20,287 bases of DNA, taken from NCBI GenBank assembly GCA_900316925.1, contig ONEU01000201.1, forward strand, positions 1 to 20,287, given 5' to 3'. The translations under genes were made by a program, and so were the position numbers. Positions 7,703-14,154 of this stretch are shown in pieces. Source of the stretch: an uncultured Eubacteriales bacterium. GTDB lineage: Bacteria > Bacillota > Clostridia > Oscillospirales > Acutalibacteraceae. Positions within the stretch are counted from its first letter, which is position 1, and each line of letters opens with the position of its first letter. The notes under the pieces are model-generated. The model worked only from the letters and a program-made list of their open reading frames with translations. It made no database searches and was not told the origin of the DNA.

Positions 7703-8020
7703 TTATGGAACCGGCTGCTCTGCCTTACGGAAGCACCATAACAATGGACAAAGCAGCAATGTTAACAGAATGATGACCGCATCCGCCAGCGCCATGAGGG
7801 CAAAAAACCTGACAGACACATTGTAGATGCTCATCAGCATGACCGTATCGGCAGCGACAAGCAATGCACATACGATCAGCAACGGCAGCATGGCATAGCG
7901 CCGGCTGCGTGTGACCGTCCTGCCGCACCCGGGACAGCGCTGTCTGCGCCCCTTCATCCGGAACAGTTCCCGGTACCGGTATTCCATGCGGCAATACGGA
8001 CAGCGATGAAGTGCAGACAT
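7703..8020 (-). CDS. Small CxxC zinc-ribbon-like membrane protein
   Basis: 105 residues. Two CxxC pairs (Cys7/Cys10 and Cys29/Cys32) are separated by 18 residues, most of them basic or aromatic, suggesting a zinc ribbon at the N-terminus. Two hydrophobic segments at about 43-65 and 72-96 should be membrane helices, with a short basic end. The layout recalls the small cxxc_20_cxxc type of Firmicutes protein, but I cannot assign a function. It lies 12 bp downstream of the next gene upstream, which has the same architecture, so the two are probably paralogues in one transcript leading to gyrB. The composition matches that of its neighbours. Confidence 0.78.
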   Translation of the reverse strand: MSALHRCPYCRMEYRYRELFRMKGRRQRCPGCGRTVTRSRRYAMLPLLIVCALLVAADTVMLMSIYNVSVRFFALMALADAVIILLTLLLCPLLWCFRKAEQPVP

Positions 8021-8032
8021 AAAAACTCCCCT

Positions 8033-8608
8033 TTACGGTTGGTTCTGTTTTTCGATCTCGCTTTTCAGGTCAAATGCGACCTTGGTATTCTGGATATCCT
8101 CCGGCTCGGCGGAAACGGCGAAGGGTTCACTCTGGTGCTCGGACTGGACGCTGTTTTTTGCCTTCATAAAGCGGGCGGAAAAATCGTCCTCCACATCCAG
8201 CTTCACGGGCCGGGACTTCTGCTGAGGAATAACCGGAACCGGGGTTTCTCTGGGAACGGCCGGCATGGTGTTTTCCATGAGCCTTGCCACCGCCGATTTA
8301 TCCTTACAGGGCGCCAGTCTTACCAGGAACGGCACCAGCAGATAAAACACAATAAACGGCGCAAGCACCAGGCACAGTCCCAGGGGATTTCCGTGGTCTC
8401 CCGCCATGGAGTACAGCACCACGACCAACAGTCCCAGAACGCATACGCCGCTGGCAATCCCGTAGGCAGCCCTGCTGATGACCACATTGGAAATACATTT
8501 GCAGGAGCCGCAGTTATATTCACCCTTTGTCTTCAGAAACATCGCACCTAAGTAAGATATTTTCCTGTGACAATAGGGGCATCTGGCAAGTCTGAATAAT
8601 CTTGCCAT
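8033..8608 (-). CDS. CxxC zinc-ribbon-like membrane protein with a long cytoplasmic-type tail
   Basis: 191 residues. Cys10/Cys13 and Cys33/Cys36, separated by 19 residues, form a predicted zinc ribbon. Two membrane helices follow at about 45-68 and 76-98. The remaining 90 residues are polar and probably disordered (Pro-rich PAVPRETPVPVIP, then Glu/Gln/Ser-rich). The first 100 residues have the same order of parts as the 105-residue protein encoded just downstream, supporting duplication within the operon. No catalytic motif is visible and the function is unknown. It starts 22 bp after the remB stop, with a purine-rich AAGGAA ribosome site about ten bases before the ATG. Confidence 0.78.
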   Translation of the reverse strand: MARLFRLARCPYCHRKISYLGAMFLKTKGEYNCGSCKCISNVVISRAAYGIASGVCVLGLLVVVLYSMAGDHGNPLGLCLVLAPFIVFYLLVPFLVRLAPCKDKSAVARLMENTMPAVPRETPVPVIPQQKSRPVKLDVEDDFSARFMKAKNSVQSEHQSEPFAVSAEPEDIQNTKVAFDLKSEIEKQNQP

Positions 8609-8629
8609 CTTGAAAATTCCTTTCGCTTT

Positions 8630-8896
8630 TTATTCCGCCGGATGACCGAGCTGGGAAGCTCGCCGGATCAGGGTGACGGGAGAGAGCTGGCATATATATA
8701 TCTTACAGCCATCCTTCTCCCGGCAGACTACAAAGGATTTCGGCAGCTCCATGGAAACATTCACGACTCTGCCGTTTTTTTCAGCCTCCGCCAGGAAGTC
8801 CCTCGTTTTGTAGGAGAGGGTGGAGGCGTCCAGATCGAATATCCCGATGATATCATCCTTGCGGATAATGGTGTCATTGCCCAAATGGAGATACAT
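8630..8896 (-). CDS. remB: RemB/YaaB-like protein (DUF370 family)
   Basis: 88 residues from the ATG at 8894-8896. A longer frame extends upstream, but its extra 52 residues are out-of-frame recF sequence. The ATG of MYLHLGNDTIIRKDDIIGIF is preceded by GGAGG with about ten bases spacing. The start MYLHLGND, the segment GIFDLD and the ending SPVTLIRRA match the small DUF370 family (Bacillus YaaB, called RemB), which lies between recF and gyrB in Bacillus. Its relative RemA is a DNA-binding regulator of biofilm-matrix genes; the role of RemB itself is poorly defined. The start lies 23 bp inside the end of recF, so translation is likely coupled. Confidence 0.88.
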   Translation of the reverse strand: MYLHLGNDTIIRKDDIIGIFDLDASTLSYKTRDFLAEAEKNGRVVNVSMELPKSFVVCREKDGCKIYICQLSPVTLIRRASQLGHPAE

Positions 8897-9995
8897 GGCT
8901 CTCGTCCTCCGGTACGACCACACCGTCCGCAATGCGCAGCTTGTGGTCACTGTGGATATGGGTGTCACAGCAGGTGATGAAAACCTGCAGTCCTTCCAGC
9001 TTGTGCAGCAGATAGCTCTGACGGGACGCATCCAGCTCGCTGAGCACATCATCCAGCAGGATCACCGGGGCTTCCCCCTTTTCCTGCTGCAGCACCGACG
9101 CTTCCGCCAGCTTTAATGCCAGCACCGCGCTCCGCTGCTGTCCCTGGGAGCCAAAGCTCCTGGCTTCTCTGCCGTTGATGGTCACGGTCAGGTCATCCCG
9201 GTGGATCCCGCTGGTGGTGAATCCGCAGTAGATGTCGTCACGCTGCTTTTTCAGCAGGGAAGCAAGGATCAGCTCCTTGAGTTCTTCCCGTGTCATGCCG
9301 CTCTGACCGCCGTAGGTCGTTTTATAGGTCAGGGACAGGCTTTCCTTCCCGTCGGAAATGCCGGCGTAGAAGGTTTCGGCCAGTCCGGTCAATTTCTCAA
9401 TATAATGAAATCTTTCCTGTGCCGCCAGCGCCCCCTCGTGCGCCAGGCGTTCATCCCAGATATCGAGGGTATCCTCCAGGTCCCTGTGGCGCGGGATGTC
9501 CTTGAGCAGGGCATTGCGCTCATTCAGCACCCGTTTATAGCGGCTCAGGACGGCAGCATAGGAGGGTCTGATCTGACAGATAGCGGCGTCAATGAAGCTG
9601 CGCCGTTCCTCCGGGCCGTTTTTGATGAGGGTTAGGTGATCGGGGGAGAACACCACCGCACAAAAGCTGCCGATGATCTGTGACAGGCCGCTTTTCGGCA
9701 CATCATTGAGGACTGCCGTGCGTTTGCTGCCGGTGATCGTGAGGGCGATGGTCTGGTCCCTGTCCTGGGAGTGGAAGCATAATTCCGTGCGCGCCTGCTT
9801 CTCACCGAAAGCAATCAGCTCGCTCTCTCTGGCGCCCCGGAAGGATCTGCCCCCTGTGAACAGCCACAGGCTCTCTATCAGATTGGTCTTACCCTGAGCA
9901 TTGTCACCGTCAATGACGTTTATACCTTCAGAGAAAAATATTCTGGTGTTTTTCAGGTTTCGGTAATGCTCGAGGGTGATACTTTTCACATACAA
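8874..9995 (-). CDS. recF: DNA replication/repair protein RecF
   Basis: 373 residues from a TTG at 9993-9995. A TTG five codons further upstream (10010) also opens the frame, but MYVKSITLEHYRNL aligns with the usual RecF N-terminus and GAGGTG lies just upstream. The chosen start also falls one base after the yaaA stop. RecF is an SMC/ABC-type ATPase that works with RecO and RecR to load RecA at gapped DNA. Walker A is GDNAQGKT (30-37). The ABC signature region (SQGQQRSAVLALKLAE) and Walker B with D-loop (VILLDDVLSELD) lie near the C-terminus. Overlap with remB and near-contact with yaaA indicate a tightly coupled dnaN-yaaA-recF-remB unit. Confidence 0.95.
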   Translation of the reverse strand: MYVKSITLEHYRNLKNTRIFFSEGINVIDGDNAQGKTNLIESLWLFTGGRSFRGARESELIAFGEKQARTELCFHSQDRDQTIALTITGSKRTAVLNDVPKSGLSQIIGSFCAVVFSPDHLTLIKNGPEERRSFIDAAICQIRPSYAAVLSRYKRVLNERNALLKDIPRHRDLEDTLDIWDERLAHEGALAAQERFHYIEKLTGLAETFYAGISDGKESLSLTYKTTYGGQSGMTREELKELILASLLKKQRDDIYCGFTTSGIHRDDLTVTINGREARSFGSQGQQRSAVLALKLAEASVLQQEKGEAPVILLDDVLSELDASRQSYLLHKLEGLQVFITCCDTHIHSDHKLRIADGVVVPEDESHVSPFGQ

Positions 9996-9996
9996 G

Positions 9997-10215
9997 TCAG
10001 CACACCTCAATACACAAACCGTTGTAAACAGCCTTGTCGCCGGGGCGCATCTTTTTTCCCCGCATGGTGCAGACTTCCCCGTTGACGGTCACTTCGCCCT
10101 CCTGAATGGCGAGCTTTGCCTGTCCGCCGGTATCAAATTCGCCGCAGAGCTTGAGCAGATCGCCCAGGCGGATAAATTCTTCGCCGTCGTTTAACTTGAC
10201 TTTTTCACTTTTCAT
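9997..10215 (-). CDS. yaaA: S4-domain RNA-binding protein YaaA
   Basis: 72 residues, almost all one S4 fold: FIRLGDLLKLCGEFDTGGQAK, then GEVTVNGEVCTMRGKKMRPGD. It belongs to the small YaaA/RlbA-type S4 proteins found between dnaN and recF across Firmicutes, thought to bind structured RNA and linked to ribosome function. The ATG at 10213-10215 overlaps the last 11 bp of dnaN in another frame, and the stop is one base before the recF start. This tight packing argues for coupled translation. Confidence 0.93.
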   Translation of the reverse strand: MKSEKVKLNDGEEFIRLGDLLKLCGEFDTGGQAKLAIQEGEVTVNGEVCTMRGKKMRPGDKAVYNGLCIEVC

Positions 10216-11311
10216 TGCGTAACCTCACAGGAAGCACTAAGAACAGGAAGCTGTCGCCATCACTCGGCAGGATCACGATGGGACTCAGAGGGCCGTTCAT
10301 GTGGATGCGGACCTCGTCGGTCTCCGAATTTTTCAGTGCATCGAGCATATATTTGTCATCAAAGCCGATTTCGATGTCTTCGCCTTCCGCTTCCACCTCA
10401 AATTCGTCATTAGCCTGACCAATAGAGGTGTTGCAGGAGGTTTTAATCATGCTGTCCTCAATGCGGCAGCGAATCGGGCTTTTCATTCTCTCATTGAGCA
10501 GCAGGGACATTCTGTCGATGCTGCTGCTGAATTTCCGGGTATTGACGCGCAGTTTGGTGGCATTTCCGCTGGGGATGGCTGCCTGGTAATTCATAAACTC
10601 GCCCTCCAGCAAGCGGGTGATGATATTGTAATTTCCTGTGTGGAAAATAATGTGGCGTCCGCCGATGGTCAGGGTGACGTCCTCTTCATCACTGTTGATG
10701 AGCTTTTCCACCTCACCGAGGGATTTTCCGGGGACGATGAAGCTCTTTTCCCCGTTATAGTTGATTGTCTCCTTGCGGATAGCGAGACGGTAGCCGTCAA
10801 CGGAGATGATTTTGATTGTATTGCTGTTGATTTCAAACAGCGAGCCTTTATGAGCAGGCTTGGTATCCTTGTCGGAAACGGCATAGAGTGTCTGCCGGAT
10901 CATGCTCTGGAGAGTTTCTCCGTTGATGTTCACGTTGTCACTGTCGGTAACGGTAGGAAGCTCCGGATAATCACTGTCGGGCATACCGATAATCTTATAG
11001 TCAACCTTACCGCTCTGGAGATAGACCATGAGCTTGTCATTGGTCTCAATGAGAATCTGGTTTTCGGGCATTCTGCGGATAATATCGGAGAAGAGCCTGG
11101 CGTTGATGACGATGGCACCCTCCTGCTGGATCTCCGCTTCGATGGTGGTGGTAATCCCCAGCTCCAGGTCATAACCGCAGAGGGAGATTTTTCCGTTGCC
11201 GGTTTTGATGAGAATACCCTCTAAAGCGGGAGTCGTGGATTTCGGAGATACCGCTCTTTGAACATTTGCCACCGCTTCGTTGAGCTTTTGGCGGCTGCAG
11301 GTGAATTTCAT
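10205..11311 (-). CDS. dnaN: DNA polymerase III beta subunit (sliding clamp)
   Basis: 368 residues, the normal length. DnaN forms the ring-shaped dimer that tethers the replicative polymerase to DNA; each monomer has three clamp domains of about 120 residues. The N-terminus MKFTCSRQKLNEAVANVQRAV, the central VSVDGYRLA-type motif (SVDGYRLAIRK) and the C-terminal segment LFLVLPVRL, which lines the partner-binding pocket, are all present. A purine-rich AAGGA precedes the ATG. The last few residues (RLRNEK) extend slightly beyond the usual LPVR-x-Y ending and arise where the gene overlaps yaaA. The gene lies directly beyond the oriC spacer from dnaA. Confidence 0.96.
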   Translation of the reverse strand: MKFTCSRQKLNEAVANVQRAVSPKSTTPALEGILIKTGNGKISLCGYDLELGITTTIEAEIQQEGAIVINARLFSDIIRRMPENQILIETNDKLMVYLQSGKVDYKIIGMPDSDYPELPTVTDSDNVNINGETLQSMIRQTLYAVSDKDTKPAHKGSLFEINSNTIKIISVDGYRLAIRKETINYNGEKSFIVPGKSLGEVEKLINSDEEDVTLTIGGRHIIFHTGNYNIITRLLEGEFMNYQAAIPSGNATKLRVNTRKFSSSIDRMSLLLNERMKSPIRCRIEDSMIKTSCNTSIGQANDEFEVEAEGEDIEIGFDDKYMLDALKNSETDEVRIHMNGPLSPIVILPSDGDSFLFLVLPVRLRNEK

Positions 11312-11361
11312 TTGATCAGTCCTTCTTTTGAGTTTCCTGCTATCTATATACCAGGATAATT

Positions 11362-11380
11362 TAGTAATAGTAATAGGGGC
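11362..11380 (+). promoter_or_regulatory. DnaA-trio-like element beside a G cluster
   Basis: TAG-TAA-TAG-TAA-TAG (11362-11376) is five consecutive TA(G/A) triplets, directly followed by GGG (11377-11379). Read from the DnaA-box side this is 3'-GAT repeats after a GC cluster, the arrangement described for the Bacillus subtilis unwinding element, where DnaA assembles on one strand. AT-rich sequence continues to the left. Confidence 0.65.
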
Positions 11381-11491
11381 TGTTGATTTGTTGAATCGTT
11401 TCTTTTTTCCTGATTTCTTCTATGTTCCGGCGATCCGGGGCTGTTGAAAGAATTTGGGAGAACGGTTGACGTTTTTTGAGCCTGTTTCCGG

Positions 11492-11513
11492 CTTTCCACA
11501 TGACGGTGGAAAG
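11492..11513. repeat. Perfect inverted repeat within oriC
   Basis: CTTTCCAC (11492-11499) and GTGGAAAG (11506-11513) are exact inverse copies around a 6-base spacer. Each arm carries a near-match to the DnaA-box core, so it may present two DnaA monomers head-to-head or form a small cruciform. Confidence 0.6.
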
Positions 11514-11581
11514 GTGTTAGTGGAATGTTGAAAACTTGTTGAATTGGTTAGGAACTCATTTTGACTCTCTTCAACAGCTTT

Positions 11582-11620
11582 TGTGGAAAAGTGGAATCGT
11601 TATCCACCGGTTGTGGAAAA
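11582..11620. promoter_or_regulatory. Cluster of three DnaA boxes
   Basis: TGTGGAAAA at 11582-11590 and 11612-11620 (reverse of TTTTCCACA, within the TTWTNCACA consensus) flank TTATCCACC at 11600-11608, which is one mismatch from TTATCCACA. The cluster sits just after the dnaA stop codon. Confidence 0.72.
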
Positions 11621-11626
11621 ATTTGC

Positions 11627-12940
11627 TTACCGGTTACGGATGTTCTTGATGATGTCATCCACGGTAGATTTAAGCTTCGGATCCTTGCTCATATTCTTCT
11701 CGATCTGGCCGATGGCATAGACGATGGTGGAGTGGTCACGGCCGCCAAATTCCTCGCCGATGACCTTCATGGACATATTGGTGACCTCCCTGACCACATA
11801 AATAGCGATCTGGCGGGCACTGGAGATGGTGGAGCTCCTCTTGGACGAACGGATATCCTCGCTGGTGATGCCGAAGGTATGCGCCACTTCTTCAATGATC
11901 TTCTCCACGGTGAGCGGAGGCGGCTGGTCGTTGTTCAGAATGTCTGAGATCGTTTTCTGGGCGACGTTGATGGTAATTTTCTCGCCGTAGAGCTGATTCT
12001 TGGCCTTGAGCTTCTTCACGACGCCCTCTAACTGACGGATGTTGGTTTTCAGGCGGGTGGCGATATATTCGATGACGTCATCCGGCAGGTTCAGATCCAG
12101 CAGCTCCGCCTTTCTTTTGATAATGGCAATCCTGGTTTCAAAATCCGGCGGCTGGATGTCGGCAATCAGGCCCCACTCAAACCGGCTGCGCAGTCTTTCC
12201 TCCAGGGTCTTGATGTCTCTGGGGGGACGGTCGGATGTCAGCACGATCTGACGGTTGGCCTCATACAGCGTATTGAAGGTATGGAAAAATTCCTCCTGTG
12301 TGGACTCCTTGCCGCCGATGAACTGGATATCGTCCACCAGCAGCACGTCTGATTTCCGGTACTTCTGCCGGAACTGGCTGGTGGTGTTCAGGCGGATGGC
12401 CTCGATCAGTTCATTGGTAAAATCGTCGCCCTTCACATAGACGATGATTTTCTCCGGACTTTCCTTCAGGATCTCGTTCTTGATGGCGTAGAGCAGATGC
12501 GTCTTGCCCAGTCCTGAATTGCCGTAAATGAACAGCGGGTTATAAGACTTTCCCGGATTGGTCGCAACCGCGTTTGACGCCGCGTGTGCAAACTTATTGG
12601 AAGAGCCTACTATAAAAGTATCAAATGTAAATTCGTAATCGTTATCCAGGACAGTCTCGCTCTGCTCCTGTTCCTTTGCCACGATCTCGTCCGGCACCGT
12701 AAAACAGATCTGGATGCCCTCTCCGAAGACGCTTGCAAAGGCTTCATTGAGCAGCTGCATATATCCTCTTAAAATGGTTTGTCTGTGAAAATCTCCCGGC
12801 ACCATCAATGTGGCCTTGCCCTCGGCAAAGTCAAGGCTGACGGGTTCGATTTTGCTGATCCAGGTTTTATAGGCTACATCCGTGATCCGCTGTTTGCAGT
12901 AATCACAGATAATATCCCATGCTTCATTGAATGAATCCAT
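11627..12940 (-). CDS. dnaA: Chromosomal replication initiator DnaA
   Basis: 437 residues from the ATG at 12938-12940. The frame is open for 27 more codons, but MDSFNEAWDIICDYCKQ is the normal N-terminus, AGGGGG lies upstream, and the predicted transcript starts between 12941 and the promoter. DnaA binds DnaA boxes and melts oriC in its ATP form. Domain I is about 1-80 and a linker about 81-105. The AAA+ domain has Walker A GNSGLGKT (140-147) and Walker B VLLVDDIQF (199-207). Domain IV is about 345-437, with the DNA-binding signature RDHSTIVYA (401-409). That signature is canonical, so ordinary DnaA-box specificity is expected. The gene is transcribed toward oriC and dnaN. Confidence 0.97.
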   Translation of the reverse strand: MDSFNEAWDIICDYCKQRITDVAYKTWISKIEPVSLDFAEGKATLMVPGDFHRQTILRGYMQLLNEAFASVFGEGIQICFTVPDEIVAKEQEQSETVLDNDYEFTFDTFIVGSSNKFAHAASNAVATNPGKSYNPLFIYGNSGLGKTHLLYAIKNEILKESPEKIIVYVKGDDFTNELIEAIRLNTTSQFRQKYRKSDVLLVDDIQFIGGKESTQEEFFHTFNTLYEANRQIVLTSDRPPRDIKTLEERLRSRFEWGLIADIQPPDFETRIAIIKRKAELLDLNLPDDVIEYIATRLKTNIRQLEGVVKKLKAKNQLYGEKITINVAQKTISDILNNDQPPPLTVEKIIEEVAHTFGITSEDIRSSKRSSTISSARQIAIYVVREVTNMSMKVIGEEFGGRDHSTIVYAIGQIEKNMSKDPKLKSTVDDIIKNIRNR

Positions 12941-13026
12941 ATATCTGACTTCCCCCTGTTTTGTTGATTCTGCGGGACTCTGTTCCGAGCCGCGCTCCTC
13001 CCGCAATGCACACTTATACATATTCT

Positions 13027-13055
13027 ATTATAACACAAAGCATTTCATATTTCAA
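13027..13055 (-). promoter_or_regulatory. Sigma-A-type promoter of dnaA
   Basis: On the minus strand TTGAAA (13050-13055) and a perfect TATAAT (13027-13032) are 17 bp apart. Transcription would begin near 13020, giving a leader of about 80 bases before the dnaA ATG. This also shows that the upstream-extended dnaA frame is not translated from this promoter. Confidence 0.72.
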
Positions 13056-13168
13056 ATAGTTTTTAACATTCCTTCAGAGGATGGTGGAAAAAAGTCTTTC
13101 CGGGACCAATATTTTTCCCTCTGGAATTTGCTTTTTCCCAAATAATTCGGAAATTTTAAATTTTTTTG

Positions 13169-13198
13169 TTGACAGGAGCCCCTCTTGTGGGTTATAAT
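13169..13198 (+). promoter_or_regulatory. Near-consensus promoter of the rpmH operon
   Basis: TTGACA (13169-13174) and TATAAT (13193-13198), both perfect, are separated by 18 bp. An AT-rich tract lies just upstream (UP-element-like). AAGGAGG at 13253-13259 precedes the rpmH ATG. It fits the high expression expected for a ribosomal protein. Confidence 0.85.
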
Positions 13199-13266
13199 TT
13201 TACATTGCAAGGTTATATCTTGGATACTCGCAGATCCCTGCGGTCTGTGTGAAAGGAGGATTTTCT

Positions 13267-13401
13267 ATGCTGAGAACCTATCAGCCTAAGAAGCTCCACA
13301 GAAAAAAGGAGCACGGCTTCAGAAAGAGAATGTCAACAGCGAACGGCAGAAAAGTGCTGTCCCGCAGAAGAGCTAAGGGAAGAAAGAGACTTTCCTATTG
13401 A
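13267..13401 (+). CDS. rpmH: 50S ribosomal protein L34
   Basis: 44 residues, the standard L34 length and sequence pattern: MLRTYQPKKLHRKKEHGFRK, then RMSTANGRKVLSRRRAKGRK and a short RLSY end. L34 is a highly basic protein of the large ribosomal subunit. The ATG lies seven bases after AAGGAGG. It is the first gene of the rpmH-rnpA-yidD-yidC-khpB group, as in most bacteria. Confidence 0.97.
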   Translation: MLRTYQPKKLHRKKEHGFRKRMSTANGRKVLSRRRAKGRKRLSY

Positions 13402-13474
13402 TTCTGCCGCCTTTGGCAGCCATTTCAGATGAGGCAAACGGTCTTTAATTTGTTGATTTTGGAAGTTGATTGCT

Positions 13475-13810
13475 TTGAGTGAGATCGTCACTTTAAAAGA
13501 AAATAGGGATTTTCGCCGTCTTTATTCCCGGGGAAGAGCCTACACCTCCGCGCTGCTCGTGACATACGTGATGAGGAACCGCTGCGGTTCGGTGAGGATC
13601 GGTATCACCACGGGAAAGAAGATCGGCAAGGCCGTTTTGCGAAACAGATCCCGCAGGATCATCCGGGAGGCTTTCAGACAGCTTTCCGACAGTGTGAAGC
13701 CGGGTTTTGACCTGGTTTTTGTGGCAAGAGGAAAAACTCCCTTCGTCAAAAGCACCGATGTTCTGCGGGCGATGAAAAAAGAGCTGAAGGATGCGGGTGT
13801 TTTACAATGA
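13475..13810 (+). CDS. rnpA: Ribonuclease P protein component
   Basis: 111 residues from a TTG at 13475-13477. A TTG three codons earlier (13466) also opens the frame, but GGAAG at 13461-13465 is spaced nine bases from the later one. Family alignment also puts the initiator six residues before the LKENRDF motif. RnpA is the basic protein that helps the catalytic RNA of RNase P bind and cleave pre-tRNA 5' leaders. The conserved RNR signature is at Arg56-Asn57-Arg58 in KKIGKAVLRNRSRRIIREAF. Its stop overlaps the yidD ATG by 4 bp. Translation from a TTG may keep its level below that of L34. Confidence 0.94.
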   Translation: MSEIVTLKENRDFRRLYSRGRAYTSALLVTYVMRNRCGSVRIGITTGKKIGKAVLRNRSRRIIREAFRQLSDSVKPGFDLVFVARGKTPFVKSTDVLRAMKKELKDAGVLQ

Positions 13811-14067
13811 AGCGCCCGCTTATTTGGCTTATCAGGTTCTATCAGAAGTATATTTCTTCTCGTACTCCTCCGTCCTGTAAATACTATCCCGTCTGCTCAG
13901 TCTATGGTATCCAGGCAATACAACGCTTCGGTGCCCTCAGGGGCACTCTTATGACCGTATGGAGGATCCTGCGCTGTAACCCCTTCTCGAAAGGCGGTTA
14001 TGACCCTGTGCCGGAAAAAAGGAAAAAGCCTAAAAGGATCGATTTTCGGAACCGACCCAAATCATAG
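13807..14067 (+). CDS. yidD: Membrane protein insertion efficiency factor YidD
   Basis: 86 residues, normal length. The family signature is clear: LIRFYQKYISSRTPPSCKYYPVCSVYGIQAI with the conserved cysteines, then RILRCNPFSKGGYDPVP. YidD is a small, basic, membrane-associated protein that helps YidC insert membrane proteins. The C-terminal 18 residues are Lys/Arg-rich. The ATG overlaps the rnpA stop, implying coupled translation; 87 bp separate it from yidC. Confidence 0.96.
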   Translation: MKRPLIWLIRFYQKYISSRTPPSCKYYPVCSVYGIQAIQRFGALRGTLMTVWRILRCNPFSKGGYDPVPEKRKKPKRIDFRNRPKS

Positions 14068-14154
14068 AGTCTCTCTGACTCCTGAATCTGATGATTCGCC
14101 GCTTCTGCGGTTTCTATATGCTCTGATCACCATGAAGGGAATGATTTTTACCCA

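Larger units (their letters stand above)
11312..11626. other. oriC: Replication origin (oriC), dnaA-dnaN spacer
   Basis: A 315-bp gene-free spacer separates dnaA and dnaN, the standard place of the DNA-unwinding origin in Firmicutes. The dnaA-proximal side holds matches to DnaA boxes at 11582-11620. The dnaN-proximal side is AT-rich (11341-11377) and contains a trinucleotide run beside a G cluster. GTGGAA (six copies, both strands) and GTTGAA (five copies) are strongly over-represented, and a perfect inverted repeat lies in the middle. Transcription diverges broadly from here: most minus-strand genes run left and rpmH-khpB runs right, as expected for an origin. Confidence 0.88.
12941..13266. 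other. Divergent promoter region between dnaA and rpmH
   Basis: This 326-bp gene-free stretch holds the dnaA leader (12941-13020), a leftward dnaA promoter and a rightward rpmH promoter. The centre (about 13030-13170) is AT-rich. I see only weak DnaA-box-like sequences: TTATACATA at 13014-13022, and GGTGGAAAA at 13084-13092 (reverse of TTTTCCACC). It could therefore be a secondary part of a bipartite origin, but box density is much lower than in the dnaA-dnaN spacer. Confidence 0.6.

Noticed and set aside
8897..9052. Longer N-terminus for RemB
   Set aside because: The extra 52 codons are recF sequence in another frame; MYLHLGND with its GGAGG site is the family start.
10301..11224. 307-codon plus-strand frame opposite dnaN
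   Set aside because: Same reason: it lies fully within dnaN on the other strand with no independent signals.
12941..13021. 27-codon upstream extension of dnaA
   Set aside because: The residues do not resemble any DnaA N-terminus, and the predicted promoter puts the transcript start at about 13020; the ATG at 12940 has AGGGGG upstream.
13007..13092. Main DnaA-box cluster upstream of dnaA
   Set aside because: Only two weak near-matches occur in the dnaA-rpmH spacer, far fewer than in the dnaA-dnaN spacer.
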